64,000 nucleotides of DNA from Micromonospora sp. NBC_00389 (GTDB taxonomy: Bacteria; Actinomycetota; Actinomycetes; Mycobacteriales; Micromonosporaceae), in assembly GCF_036059255.1 (NCBI RefSeq), contig NZ_CP107947.1, positions 2,108,001 through 2,172,000 on the forward strand, in the 5' to 3' direction. How positions within the stretch are numbered: position 1 is the stretch's first letter; each line of letters begins with the position of its first letter. Below, one piece after another: positions 51,639 to 60,077 of this stretch. The position numbers were made by a program, and so were the translations under genes. The notes under the pieces were generated by a model, which was not told where the DNA came from, made no database searches, and saw nothing but the letters and a program-made list of their open reading frames with translations.

Positions 51639-53218
51639 CCCCCGCTGGCCGACGCGGAGCGGTCGTCGACACGTCGACGAACACCCACGCGGCGGTTCAA
51701 CCGACCGCCGCGCTCACGGCATCGACCCGGTTGCCCCACCGGTGGCTCATCCTGGCCGTGCTCTGCGTCGCCCAACTCGTCGTGGTGCTGGACAACACGG
51801 TGCTGACCGTGGCGGTGCCGGTACTCACGACCGAGCTGGGCGCCAGCACCGCCGATGTGCAATGGATGATCAACGCGTACGCGCTGGTGCTGTCGGGTCT
51901 GCTGCTCACCGCCGGCAGCGCCGCGGACCGGTACGGGCGCCGCCGGATGTTGCCCGCCGGGCTCGTCCTGTTCGGACTCGGCTCGCTCGCCGCCGGGCTC
52001 GCCACCACCAGCGGGCAGTTGATCGCCGCCCGGGCCGGAATGGGCGTCGGCGGTGCGCTGCTGGCCACTTCCACCCTCGCGATCGCCATGCAGGTCTTCG
52101 ACGGCGCCGAGCGGTCCCGGGCGATCGGCATCTGGGCCGCCACCAGCGCGTTGGGCTTCGCCGTCGGGCCACCGATCGGTGGCACCATCCTCGCCCACCT
52201 GCCGTGGGGCGCGATCTTCCTGATGAACGTCCCCATCGTGCTGGTCTGCCTTGTCGCCGGCCGTGCGCTGATACCCGAGTCCCGCGGCCCGGCCGGTGGC
52301 CGCCTCGACGTGGTCGGCGCGGCGCTCTCCACCGCCGGACTGACCGGGGTCGTCTGGTCCATCATCTCCGGGCCGGACCGGGGGTGGGCGTCGCCCGAGG
52401 TGCTCGGCACGGCAGCCGTCGGCGTGCTCCTGCTCGGGCTCTTCGTCCGCTGGGAGCGGCGGATCTCCGACCCCATGCTGGACATGCACTTCTTTCGGGA
52501 CCGGCGCTTCGTCGGCGCGGTCTCCGGGGTCGTCCTGATCACGTTCGGGGCCACCGGCGCGCTGTTCCTGCTCACCCAGCACCTGCAGTTCGTCCGCGGC
52601 TACCCCGCCTGGGAGGCGGGCCTTCGGATGGCACCCTTCGCCCTGTCCATCGTGCTGCTCAACGTCAGCGGCGTCGCCGCCGCCCTGATCCGTCGGCTCG
52701 GCCTGGCGGCCGCCATCGCCGTCGGCATGACGCTGCTCGCGGGTGGCCTCGCGGTGATCACCCTCGTCCCCTCCGACGGCTACGGGCTGCTGCTGGGTGG
52801 GCTGCTCATCATGGGCGTCGGCTGCGCGCTGGCCAACCCGGCGATCGTCGAGGCGGTGATGAGCGCGATCCCGGCGGAGAAGGCCGGTGCCGGTGCCGGC
52901 GTCGACGGCACCATGACCGAGGTCGGCAGCAGCCTCGGCATCGCGGTGCTGGGCGCCGTGCTGAACGCCCGGTTCGCCGCCCTGCTGCCCGCCGCCCTGG
53001 CCGGCGCCGGGTCGTTCCCCGCAGCGCTCGCCGCTGCCAGCGAGGGGCCGGAGCGGGAGGCCGTCACCGTCGCCTTCGCCTCGGCGCTGGAGACCGGGCA
53101 GACGGTGGGCGCTGCCGCTGTGCTCGTCGGTGGCCTGGTCGCCGCCGGGCTGCTGCACCGGGCGCAGCGGTCGGAGTCCGTGCGCCCCGGGCCAGCCGAT
53201 CCGGCCGTTGGCAGATAG
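51635..53218 (+). CDS. MFS transporter (DHA2, 14 TM), probable siderophore exporter
   Basis: A 527-residue efflux protein with about 14 membrane segments. Motif A is ADRYGRRRMLPAGL (about 88-101), and ALGFAVGPPIGGTIL (about 170-184) corresponds to motif C. GTG 51635 overlaps the reductase stop. Export of the siderophore made by the downstream genes is inferred from position; in vibrioferrin loci the MFS exporter PvsC/XssC lies among the synthesis genes. Confidence 0.9.
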   Translation: MTPAGRRGAVVDTSTNTHAAVQPTAALTASTRLPHRWLILAVLCVAQLVVVLDNTVLTVAVPVLTTELGASTADVQWMINAYALVLSGLLLTAGSAADRYGRRRMLPAGLVLFGLGSLAAGLATTSGQLIAARAGMGVGGALLATSTLAIAMQVFDGAERSRAIGIWAATSALGFAVGPPIGGTILAHLPWGAIFLMNVPIVLVCLVAGRALIPESRGPAGGRLDVVGAALSTAGLTGVVWSIISGPDRGWASPEVLGTAAVGVLLLGLFVRWERRISDPMLDMHFFRDRRFVGAVSGVVLITFGATGALFLLTQHLQFVRGYPAWEAGLRMAPFALSIVLLNVSGVAAALIRRLGLAAAIAVGMTLLAGGLAVITLVPSDGYGLLLGGLLIMGVGCALANPAIVEAVMSAIPAEKAGAGAGVDGTMTEVGSSLGIAVLGAVLNARFAALLPAALAGAGSFPAALAAASEGPEREAVTVAFASALETGQTVGAAAVLVGGLVAAGLLHRAQRSESVRPGPADPAVGR

Positions 53219-53246
53219 TCAGGACAAGCCGCTTACATCCTGACAA

Positions 53247-53265
53247 TAAGGGTAGGCTACCCTAA
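53247..53265 (+). promoter_or_regulatory. Iron box before the siderophore synthesis operon
   Basis: TAAGGGTAGGCTACCCTAA matches the iron-box consensus at 17 of 19 positions and is itself a near-perfect palindrome (AGGGTAGGCTACCCT). It lies 33 bp before the ATP-grasp gene, so the synthesis operon has its own iron-controlled promoter in addition to the one before the reductase gene. Confidence 0.88.
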
Positions 53266-53297
53266 TCACGACGATCGTCGCCCTCGACGGAGGCCGT

Positions 53298-54467
53298 ATG
53301 CGGCTGTACATCACCGCGCTCAACCCCACCGACGCCGTCCTGGAAGGGTTCCTCCCAGCGGCGGCCGCACTCGAACTGCCGGTCACCGTGCTGACCGACC
53401 GGCCCGAGCAGTGGCCGGCCGAGGTGCCGGTGGTGCGGTGTGCGATCCGGGACGCGGCAGCGGTGGTCGCGGCGACAGCAGGGGACCGACCGGCGGCGCT
53501 ACTGTCCAACAGCGACCACCTTCAGGAGGTCACCGCGATCGCCGCCCGCAAGCTCGGCCTGCCCGGCAACGATCCCGACGCCGCCCGGCTCTGCAAGGAC
53601 AAGGCCGCCACCCGCCGGGCGATCGAGGCTGCCGGGCTCGACCTGGTCCGCGCCGTCGCCGTCGACCCTGGTGTCCCACCCGCCGTGCCGGGCGAGATGT
53701 TCCCGGCGGTGGTCAAACCCCGCGAGGGGGTGGCCAGCGAGGACGCCTACCTGGTGGCCGATCACCGAGAGCTGGACGCCCGGGTCGCAGAGATCCGTGG
53801 CCGGCGGCCGGATGTGGCACTGGTGGTCGAGGAGTACCTCGCCGGGGAGCTGCGGACACATGACACTCTCGGCGACGGTACGGCGCTGGCTGTCCTCGGC
53901 GGGTGGCGCACCCACCTCGGCCCGCCACCGACCTTCACCGAGGAGAGCCTCGACTGGTCGCCCCCGGCGGAGCAGATCAGCACCCAGCTTCGGGCGTGCC
54001 TCGACGCGCTCGGTGTCGGCCTGGGCGCCTGCCACACCGAGTACGTCGTCCAGGACGGCCGGGTCCGGCTGATCGAGGTGAACTACCGCCTCATCGGCGA
54101 CCGGATGGACCTGATCCTCGCGGAGCTGCTCGGCGTGCCGCTGTTCGAGTACGTCATCCGGCTGCACCTCGGCGAGCCGCTGGCCGCCCTCGACCTGCCC
54201 GCCACCGTCGACCGGTACGCCCGGGTCGAGTACGTCTGCGCGGACCGGTCAGGCCGGCTCACCGCCGCACCCGGCCCACTGGACACGGTCCACGGCGAGG
54301 TCCGGTTGGGCTGCCGACCCCTGCGCGAGCTGGGCCGGATCGCGGACCGTACCGGCACGAACCGCGACTACCTCGCCGCGCTGCACGCGATCGGCCCCGA
54401 CCAGGACACCGTCCGGGAGTCGCTGGCCGCCTTCCACCAAGGGTTGCAGTGGACGATCGTCGAGTGA
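53298..54467 (+). CDS. ATP-grasp ligase, PvsA/XssA-like
   Basis: A 389-residue ATP-grasp enzyme. An N-terminal Rossmann-like domain (about 1-100) precedes the grasp: ARLCKDKAATRRAIEAAGLDLV (about 94-115), FPAVVKPREGVASEDAYLV (ATP lysine, about 138), LVVEEYLAGELRTHDTLGDG and the metal site VRLIEVNYRLIGDRMDLILAE (about 256-276). It would join an amino acid to a carboxylate, as proposed for PvsA of vibrioferrin synthesis. It is the first gene of a four-gene set coupled by four-base overlaps. Confidence 0.87.
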   Translation: MRLYITALNPTDAVLEGFLPAAAALELPVTVLTDRPEQWPAEVPVVRCAIRDAAAVVAATAGDRPAALLSNSDHLQEVTAIAARKLGLPGNDPDAARLCKDKAATRRAIEAAGLDLVRAVAVDPGVPPAVPGEMFPAVVKPREGVASEDAYLVADHRELDARVAEIRGRRPDVALVVEEYLAGELRTHDTLGDGTALAVLGGWRTHLGPPPTFTEESLDWSPPAEQISTQLRACLDALGVGLGACHTEYVVQDGRVRLIEVNYRLIGDRMDLILAELLGVPLFEYVIRLHLGEPLAALDLPATVDRYARVEYVCADRSGRLTAAPGPLDTVHGEVRLGCRPLRELGRIADRTGTNRDYLAALHAIGPDQDTVRESLAAFHQGLQWTIVE

Positions 54468-56089
54468 GCGACGACTGCGAGCGGGAGGTGTTCGTCCGGG
54501 TGCTCGACGCCCTGCTGCGCGAGGACCACCTCGGTCTGCTCAGCCGAGGCCGGCCGGACGGCCCCGACAGGTGGGAGGTGCCGCACGGTGCCGGGCTGCT
54601 GCGGATACCGGTCCGCGCTGGCGGCTTCCAGCAGGCCCTGCGCAGCGCCGCACCGATGGTGCACGTCGTCGTGGACGGAGACACCCGCCGGACGGACACC
54701 GTGGAGGGGCTGCTGACGTTGCTCGCTCCGCACGACGACTCCGAGGCCGAGGCAGGCTGGCGGGACTTCGGAGCCGAGTGCCGAGCCGACCTGCGGGCGC
54801 GACGGCTCGCCACCGCTGCCCGGCCACGGGTGCTCGCCGAGGTGGCCGTCGAGCGCGCGATCACCCCCACGGGTATGCCGGCGGCGCTCCTGGACGACGT
54901 ACTCGCCGCGCACCACGGTCATCCGGTCTACCCCACCGACCGCTCCCGTCCGGGGCTCAGCGACGACGAACTGCTCCGCTACGCCCCCGAACACGCGCCG
55001 CGTTTCCGGCTGAGCTGGTACGCCGCCTCCGCCGAACAGGTGCGGCTCACCGGTGATCTCCCGCCGTGGTGGCCGCGGGCACAGCGCCAGGATCAGCTGC
55101 TGATGCCGGTGCATCCGCTCATCGCGGCACGCGACGCGCTACCGGTGGCGGACCTGCCGACGTTCTCCGCGCGGCCCACCCTCTCCATGCGGACGGTGGC
55201 GCTCGACCACGACCCGTACGTTCACCTGAAGTTGCCGCTGCCGACAGCGGGCCTCGGCGCCCGCAACCGGCGGACACTGGACCCGGGCTCGCTCGCCGAC
55301 GGCGCGGCGGTCGCCGGGCTGCTCGACCGGATCGCCAGCGCGGAACCAGCCTTTACCGGCCGGATCCGGCACGCCGACGAGAGCACCTACGCACACGTCG
55401 ACGGCGACGAGCGCCGCAGTTTCCTGCTGCGCCGCTTTCCGCGCGACCTGACCGGCGTGCACGTGGTGCCGGTCGCAGCCCTCGCCGCACCCGACCCGGT
55501 CGCGGGCACCGTCCTCGAACGCATCAGCGCCGGGCAGCCCGAGAGGGTGCTCGGGTCCTACCTGGACCTCCTGCTCGACTGGCATGTCTGTCTCTGGCTA
55601 CGCCACGGGGTGGCCCTTGAGGCGCACCCGCAGAACATCCACCTGCTGGTGCACCCCGACGGGTCGATCGGCCTGCTCTACAAGGACAACGACGGCGCCC
55701 GACTGGACCTCCGGCATCGCGGTCCCGGCGGGCTCCCGCTGCGGGACGACCGGATGTGGGCGCGCGATCCGCAGGAGCTCGCCGACGTGTTCATCACCAT
55801 CACCCTGCACCTGGCCGCGGCGGCGCCCCTGATCGCCCTGGCCGCCCGAGGCCTGCCCGTGCCGTCACCGGCCGCCGCGCTGGCACCCCGGCTGGCCGCA
55901 GCCCGCGACCGTTGGGGCGACGGGCCGGCGGTGCGATCCTTCACCGAGGGGGTTCTCCAGGCGGCCCGACTACCCATCAAGGCGATGCTCACCGCCGGCA
56001 CCCTGCTGCCCAAGCAGCGGCTGGGCTGCGCCGACATCAACAAGTACTACCGGCGCACCGGCCCGAACTACCTACAGGAGACACGATGA
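54464..56089 (+). CDS. NIS siderophore synthetase (IucA/IucC family), first copy
   Basis: A 541-residue NRPS-independent siderophore synthetase that adenylates a carboxylate such as citrate and condenses it with an amine or alcohol. Motifs: HHGHPVYPTDRSRPGLS (about 145), LLMPVHPLIA, LSMRTVALDHDPYVHLKLPLP (about 243-263), WLRHGVALEAHPQNIHLLVHPDG (about 378-400), GLLYKDNDGARLD, and the helical FhuF-like C-terminus ending LPIKAMLTAGTLLPKQRLGC. GTG 54464 overlaps the ATP-grasp stop. Confidence 0.93.
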   Translation: MSDDCEREVFVRVLDALLREDHLGLLSRGRPDGPDRWEVPHGAGLLRIPVRAGGFQQALRSAAPMVHVVVDGDTRRTDTVEGLLTLLAPHDDSEAEAGWRDFGAECRADLRARRLATAARPRVLAEVAVERAITPTGMPAALLDDVLAAHHGHPVYPTDRSRPGLSDDELLRYAPEHAPRFRLSWYAASAEQVRLTGDLPPWWPRAQRQDQLLMPVHPLIAARDALPVADLPTFSARPTLSMRTVALDHDPYVHLKLPLPTAGLGARNRRTLDPGSLADGAAVAGLLDRIASAEPAFTGRIRHADESTYAHVDGDERRSFLLRRFPRDLTGVHVVPVAALAAPDPVAGTVLERISAGQPERVLGSYLDLLLDWHVCLWLRHGVALEAHPQNIHLLVHPDGSIGLLYKDNDGARLDLRHRGPGGLPLRDDRMWARDPQELADVFITITLHLAAAAPLIALAARGLPVPSPAAALAPRLAAARDRWGDGPAVRSFTEGVLQAARLPIKAMLTAGTLLPKQRLGCADINKYYRRTGPNYLQETR

Positions 56090-57684
56090 CGAGCGCACAG
56101 TTGCGCTCCCGGCCGGGCCTCGACACCAGCCAGCGCGCCGACCTGGCCACCGCCCACGCCGTGTTCGGCTGTCTGCTGCGGGAGATCGCCCTGCCCGACG
56201 GCGACACCACCGTGGCCGGCGGTGCCGCGCGTCTGCTGTTGCGGCACCTCGACGTGACGCTGCGCTGCGCCGTCGCGCGAACCTCCCCGCTCGGCGCGCA
56301 CCGCTACGCAGGCCCGGTGCAGCGGATGGCCGACGACGGCCGGTGGGAGGACCTGGACGCGGACGGGTTGGCCACGCTGGTCGCGGCGGAACTCGCCGCC
56401 CGTACCGGCCTGGTGAACGACGAGTTCGTCGGGCAGGTCCGGGCCAGCCGCGACACGGTGGCCCGGCTGCTGGCCGAGCGCCCGGCAGAGGACCCCACTC
56501 CCACCGGCGAGCCGGCCATCGACGCGTACGTCGACTCCGAGCAGTCGCTGGTCTTCGGCCACCCGCACCATCCGGCGCCGAAGTGGCGCAGCGGTGATCC
56601 GGACATCTGGCGGGGGTACGCGCCGGAGCTGCGTACCGCGTTCCGCCTGCACTGGCTCGCCGTGCCGGACGACCTCGTCGCCGGCGCCGGGCCGTTCGAC
56701 CCGCTCATCGCCGCCCTCGACCCGCCGCGCCCCCCGGCCGGGCACCGGGTGCTGCCGGTGCACCCTTGGCAACTGTCGCTGATCCCGCCAGCGCATCCCC
56801 GGCTGCGTCACCTGGGTGCGTCCGGTGTTCCGGTACGGCCGACGGCGAGCGTCCGCACCCTCTACGCCCCCGAGGCCGATCTGTTCGTCAAGACCAGCCT
56901 GCACGTCCGGATCACCAACTGCCTGCGCAAGAACGCGCGGTACGAGCTCACCGGCGCGGTCACCCTGACCGACCTGCTGGCCAGGGTGCCGATGCCGGCC
57001 GGGGTCGGGCTGCTGGCCGAGCCCGCCTACCGCACGGTCGACCTCCCGGGAGCGGACGAGGCGTACGGGACGATCCTGCGCACCGGCCTGCGCCCGCACC
57101 TGCGACCCGGGGACACTCCGATCCTCGCGGCGGCGTTGGCCGCCGCGCCGCTGGCGGTACCGGATCCGGTGGCCTGGTGGCGGGCGTACATCGGGCTGCT
57201 GGTGCCGGCGGTGCTGCGCTGCTGGCTCAGCCACGGCGTCGTGCACGAGGCACACCTGCAGAACGTGGTCGTGGTGCTCGACCGGGAGCGCCGTCCGGTA
57301 CGGATGCTGCTGCGCGACCTGGAGGGGGTGAAGCTGGACACCGACCGGTGGGTCACCTGGCCGGACGGCGTCCCACCGCAGGCCGGCTACGGTCCGCGGG
57401 CCGCTCGCCGCCGAATCGTCTACTGCCTGTTCGTCAACCACCTGGCCGGCGTCTGCGGTGCGCTCGCCGACGCGCAGCCGGCGATCGAACGGTCGCTGTG
57501 GCAGGAGCTCCGTGCCGTCGTCGCGGCGGTGGCCGCCGACCTCGGCGAGCCGCCCGAGCTGCGCGGGCTGCTGAACGGGGAGCCGCTGGTGGCCAAGGCG
57601 AACCTGCTGGTCCGGTGGCGACGCGACGCCGACCGGGCCGCGCCGTTCGTGCCGGTGCCGAACCCGATGGGCGGGCCACGGTGA
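56086..57684 (+). CDS. NIS siderophore synthetase (IucA/IucC family), second copy
   Basis: A 532-residue synthetase. Motifs: SLVFGHPHHPAPKWRSG (about 156-172), RVLPVHPWQLSLIPP (about 222-236), RPTASVRTLYAPE, LFVKTSLHVRITNCLRKN (about 267-284), CWLSHGVVHEAHLQNVVVVLD and RMLLRDLEGVKLD. The HPWQ, KTS and HEAHLQN blocks are canonical NIS sites for ATP and carboxylate. It differs clearly from the first copy, so the two probably catalyse successive condensations. It overlaps genes on both sides by four bases. Confidence 0.93.
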   Translation: MTSAQLRSRPGLDTSQRADLATAHAVFGCLLREIALPDGDTTVAGGAARLLLRHLDVTLRCAVARTSPLGAHRYAGPVQRMADDGRWEDLDADGLATLVAAELAARTGLVNDEFVGQVRASRDTVARLLAERPAEDPTPTGEPAIDAYVDSEQSLVFGHPHHPAPKWRSGDPDIWRGYAPELRTAFRLHWLAVPDDLVAGAGPFDPLIAALDPPRPPAGHRVLPVHPWQLSLIPPAHPRLRHLGASGVPVRPTASVRTLYAPEADLFVKTSLHVRITNCLRKNARYELTGAVTLTDLLARVPMPAGVGLLAEPAYRTVDLPGADEAYGTILRTGLRPHLRPGDTPILAAALAAAPLAVPDPVAWWRAYIGLLVPAVLRCWLSHGVVHEAHLQNVVVVLDRERRPVRMLLRDLEGVKLDTDRWVTWPDGVPPQAGYGPRAARRRIVYCLFVNHLAGVCGALADAQPAIERSLWQELRAVVAAVAADLGEPPELRGLLNGEPLVAKANLLVRWRRDADRAAPFVPVPNPMGGPR

Positions 57685-58826
57685 CCCGACCGGTCTACGT
57701 CCACGACCTCGACGGGCTGGCCGCGCACGTCCGATCCATCCGTGCCGCGCTGCCACGGCGGGTGGAGCTGCTCTACGCGGTCAAGGCGAACCCGGATCCG
57801 GGGGTGCTGCGTACCCTGGCTCCGGTTGTCGACGGGTTCGAGGCCGCCAGCCGCGGCGAGCTGCGGAGGCTGTCCGAGGTGCTGCCGGGGCAGGAGCCGG
57901 CCGCGTACGCCGGGCCCGGCAAGACCGACGAGGACCTCGCCGCCGCCCTCGCCGCCGGGGTGCACCGCATCCACGTCGAGTCGCCGACCGAGCTACGGCG
58001 TCTCGGCGCACTGGCCGCCGCCTCCGGCAGGTGGGCCCAGGTGCTGCTGCGCGTGAACCTGCCGGTTGACGCGCCCGGGGCGAGCCTGGTCATGGGCGGC
58101 GGACCCAGCCCGTTCGGCATGGACCCGGCCGACGCGGTGGAGTGTGCCCGCCGCCCACCTGCCGGCATCGAGGTACGCGGAATCCACGCCCACCTGGCCA
58201 GCGGGCTGGACGCCCCGCTCGCCGGCGAGGTCGCCGCTGCCGTGGTCCGCTGGTCCGTCAGCGAGATCGATGCCGCCGAGGTCGACGTCGGCGGTGGCAT
58301 GGCGGTCGACTACGCCGACCCGACGGCACGGTTCGACTGGGTGAGCTACGGCCGGGCGCTGGCGGAGGTCGTCGACGCGTACACGCACCTGCGGCTGCGC
58401 ATCGAGCCGGGCCGGTCGGTCACCGCCTACTGCGGGGCGTACCTCACCGAGGTGATCGACGTGAAACGCTCCTACGGCGAGTGGTTCGTGGTGGTGGCCG
58501 GCGGCACCCACCACCTGCGCACACCCGTGGCGAAGGGTCACCCGCAGCCGTTCCGCGTGCACCGGCGACGGGGTGTCGACGTTCCACGGACCGACGGAGG
58601 GCCGGTCACCGTGGTCGGGCAGCTCTGCACCCCGAAGGACGTGCTGTCCCGCTCGGCCACCGCGGGGCCGATCGGCGTGGGGGACGTGCTGGCCTTCGCC
58701 ATGGCCGGGGCGTACGCCTGGAACATCAGTCACCGCGACTTCCTGCTGCACGAGCCGCCGCTGTTCCGGACCGGTGACCCAGATGAACTCGCCGCCGACT
58801 GGGCGGCCCGACCGCTGGGGTCGTGA
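57681..58826 (+). CDS. PLP-dependent decarboxylase, PvsE/XssE-like
   Basis: A 381-residue fold-III decarboxylase of the Orn/DAP/Arg family. PLP lysine in LLYAVKANPDPGVL (about 36), HAHLASGLD (about 168-176), DVGGGMAVDY (about 201-210), phosphate/arginine site IEPGRSVTAY (about 241-250) and the second-subunit LCTPKDVLS (about 315). In vibrioferrin synthesis the homologue decarboxylates a citryl-serine intermediate to the ethanolamine part. It is the last gene of the operon and is followed by a hairpin. Confidence 0.9.
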   Translation: MTRPVYVHDLDGLAAHVRSIRAALPRRVELLYAVKANPDPGVLRTLAPVVDGFEAASRGELRRLSEVLPGQEPAAYAGPGKTDEDLAAALAAGVHRIHVESPTELRRLGALAAASGRWAQVLLRVNLPVDAPGASLVMGGGPSPFGMDPADAVECARRPPAGIEVRGIHAHLASGLDAPLAGEVAAAVVRWSVSEIDAAEVDVGGGMAVDYADPTARFDWVSYGRALAEVVDAYTHLRLRIEPGRSVTAYCGAYLTEVIDVKRSYGEWFVVVAGGTHHLRTPVAKGHPQPFRVHRRRGVDVPRTDGGPVTVVGQLCTPKDVLSRSATAGPIGVGDVLAFAMAGAYAWNISHRDFLLHEPPLFRTGDPDELAADWAARPLGS

Positions 58827-58850
58827 CCCCGGCAGGGGCTGGATGCCGGT

Positions 58851-58881
58851 GGGCCGTCGGAGCGCAGCGCGCCGACGGCCC
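58851..58881 (+). terminator. Hairpin ending the siderophore operon
   Basis: GGGCCGTCGG (58851-58860) pairs exactly with CCGACGGCCC (58872-58881) around an 11-base loop, 25 bp after the decarboxylase stop. Confidence 0.65.
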
Positions 58882-58898
58882 GTGGTCGTCAGTTGCCG

Positions 58899-59061
58899 TC
58901 AGCCGTTGTCGATCAGGCTGGCGATCTCGTTGTAGATGAGGTGTGCCTTCGCGCCCTGGTTCGACGGGCAACCGCCGAGGTGGTGCAGGGCGATCACCCG
59001 GTGGCTGGCGTTCAGCACCGGCGAGCCCGAGTTGCCGCCGGAGGTGTCACAGCTGTAGCTG
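58899..59061 (-). pseudogene. 3' remnant of a trypsin-like serine protease gene
   Basis: The minus strand encodes the last 50 or so residues of a chymotrypsin-fold protease: SYSCDTSGGNSGSPVLN with the active-site serine, then RVIALHHLGG, a cysteine and a helical C-terminus ending SLIDNG. The histidine and aspartate of the triad and the signal peptide are missing. Homology stops near 59060, precisely where the ECF-like gene on the other strand begins. A 104-residue frame is open by chance, but the protein cannot be a functional protease. Confidence 0.7.
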
Positions 59062-59877
59062 ATGTTCCTGGTGCAGGGGACCACCATGGAGCAGCGGATC
59101 ACCCGCGCGAAGGCCAAGATCAAGGCGGCCCGCATCCCGTATCGGATGCCGTCCGCGGACGATCTGCCGGCTCGTGTCTCCGGCGTACTCGCCGTCCTGT
59201 TCCTCGTGTTCAACGAGGGCTACCTGGCCAGCGGCCCCGACACCGACCCGGTGCGACACGACCTGACCACCGAGGCGATCCGGCTCACCCGCCTGATCCG
59301 CGCGCTCCTGCCGGACGACGGCGAGGTGGCCGGCCTGCTGGCGCTGATGCTGCTCACCGAGGCTCGCCGCACCGCCCGCATCTCGGCCAGCGGCGAACTG
59401 ATCGCCCTCGACGAGCAGGACCGTGGGGCCTGGGACACGGACCTGATCGCCGAAGGTCACCGGCTGGTGCGCGAACGCCTCGCCGCTGCCGCCGCCGGGG
59501 AGGCCCCGGGTCGCTACCAAGTCCTCGCCGCGATCAACGCCGTGCACACCTCCGCCCGCGACATCCGCGACACCGACTGGTCACAGGTCCTCGCCCTCTA
59601 CGACCAACTCGTCCGCCTCGACCCCTCGCCGATCATCGCCCTCAACCGGGCCATCGCCGTGGCCGAGCTCGACGGACCGGAGGTGGCGCTGGCCATCGTC
59701 GACCGCCTCGCCGAGGCGTTGGCCGGCTATCACGCCTACCACGCCACCCGCGCCGACCTGCTGCGCCGGCTCGGCCGCAGTCAGCAGTCGCGCGCGGCCT
59801 ACGACAAAGCCGTCGACCTGGCGGGCAACACCGCCGAGACCGCCAACCTGACCCGCCGCCGCGACCAACTGCGGTAG
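59062..59877 (+). pseudogene. Headless ECF42-type sigma factor gene (C-terminal part only)
   Basis: The frame begins FLVQGTTMEQRITRAKAKIKAARIPYR, which is the end of sigma region 4 in ECF42 proteins, and continues with DUF6596 (LPARVSGVLAVLFLVFNEGYLA, AIRLTRLIRALLPDD, LALMLLTEARRTARISASGEL) and the TPR-like C-terminus ending TANLTRRRDQLR. Roughly the first 150 residues with regions 2 and most of 4 are absent. It cannot bind promoters as a sigma factor; any product would be an isolated C-terminal domain. The break coincides with the protease remnant. Confidence 0.72.
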
Positions 59878-60077
59878 CACCCACGGATCCCGATCGAAAC
59901 TCCGCGCAGCGGCGACCGGCCCCGGGGCGCCCCGCCGATGCATCCCGCAACCGGCGAGAGGCGCGCCTGACGTTCTGGAAAAGATCTCGAAGGCGGTGTC
60001 GGATCGGACCCGGGGTGTTCGTAGTGGAGGTGAGGCCGCCCAGGAGGGCGCCCGGGGGTAAGGGAAGGACGTTCCTC

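Noticed and set aside
58899..59213. Intact 104-residue small protease
   Set aside because: It has only the serine motif and C-terminus of the family; the His and Asp parts are missing and its front is antisense to the ECF42 fragment.
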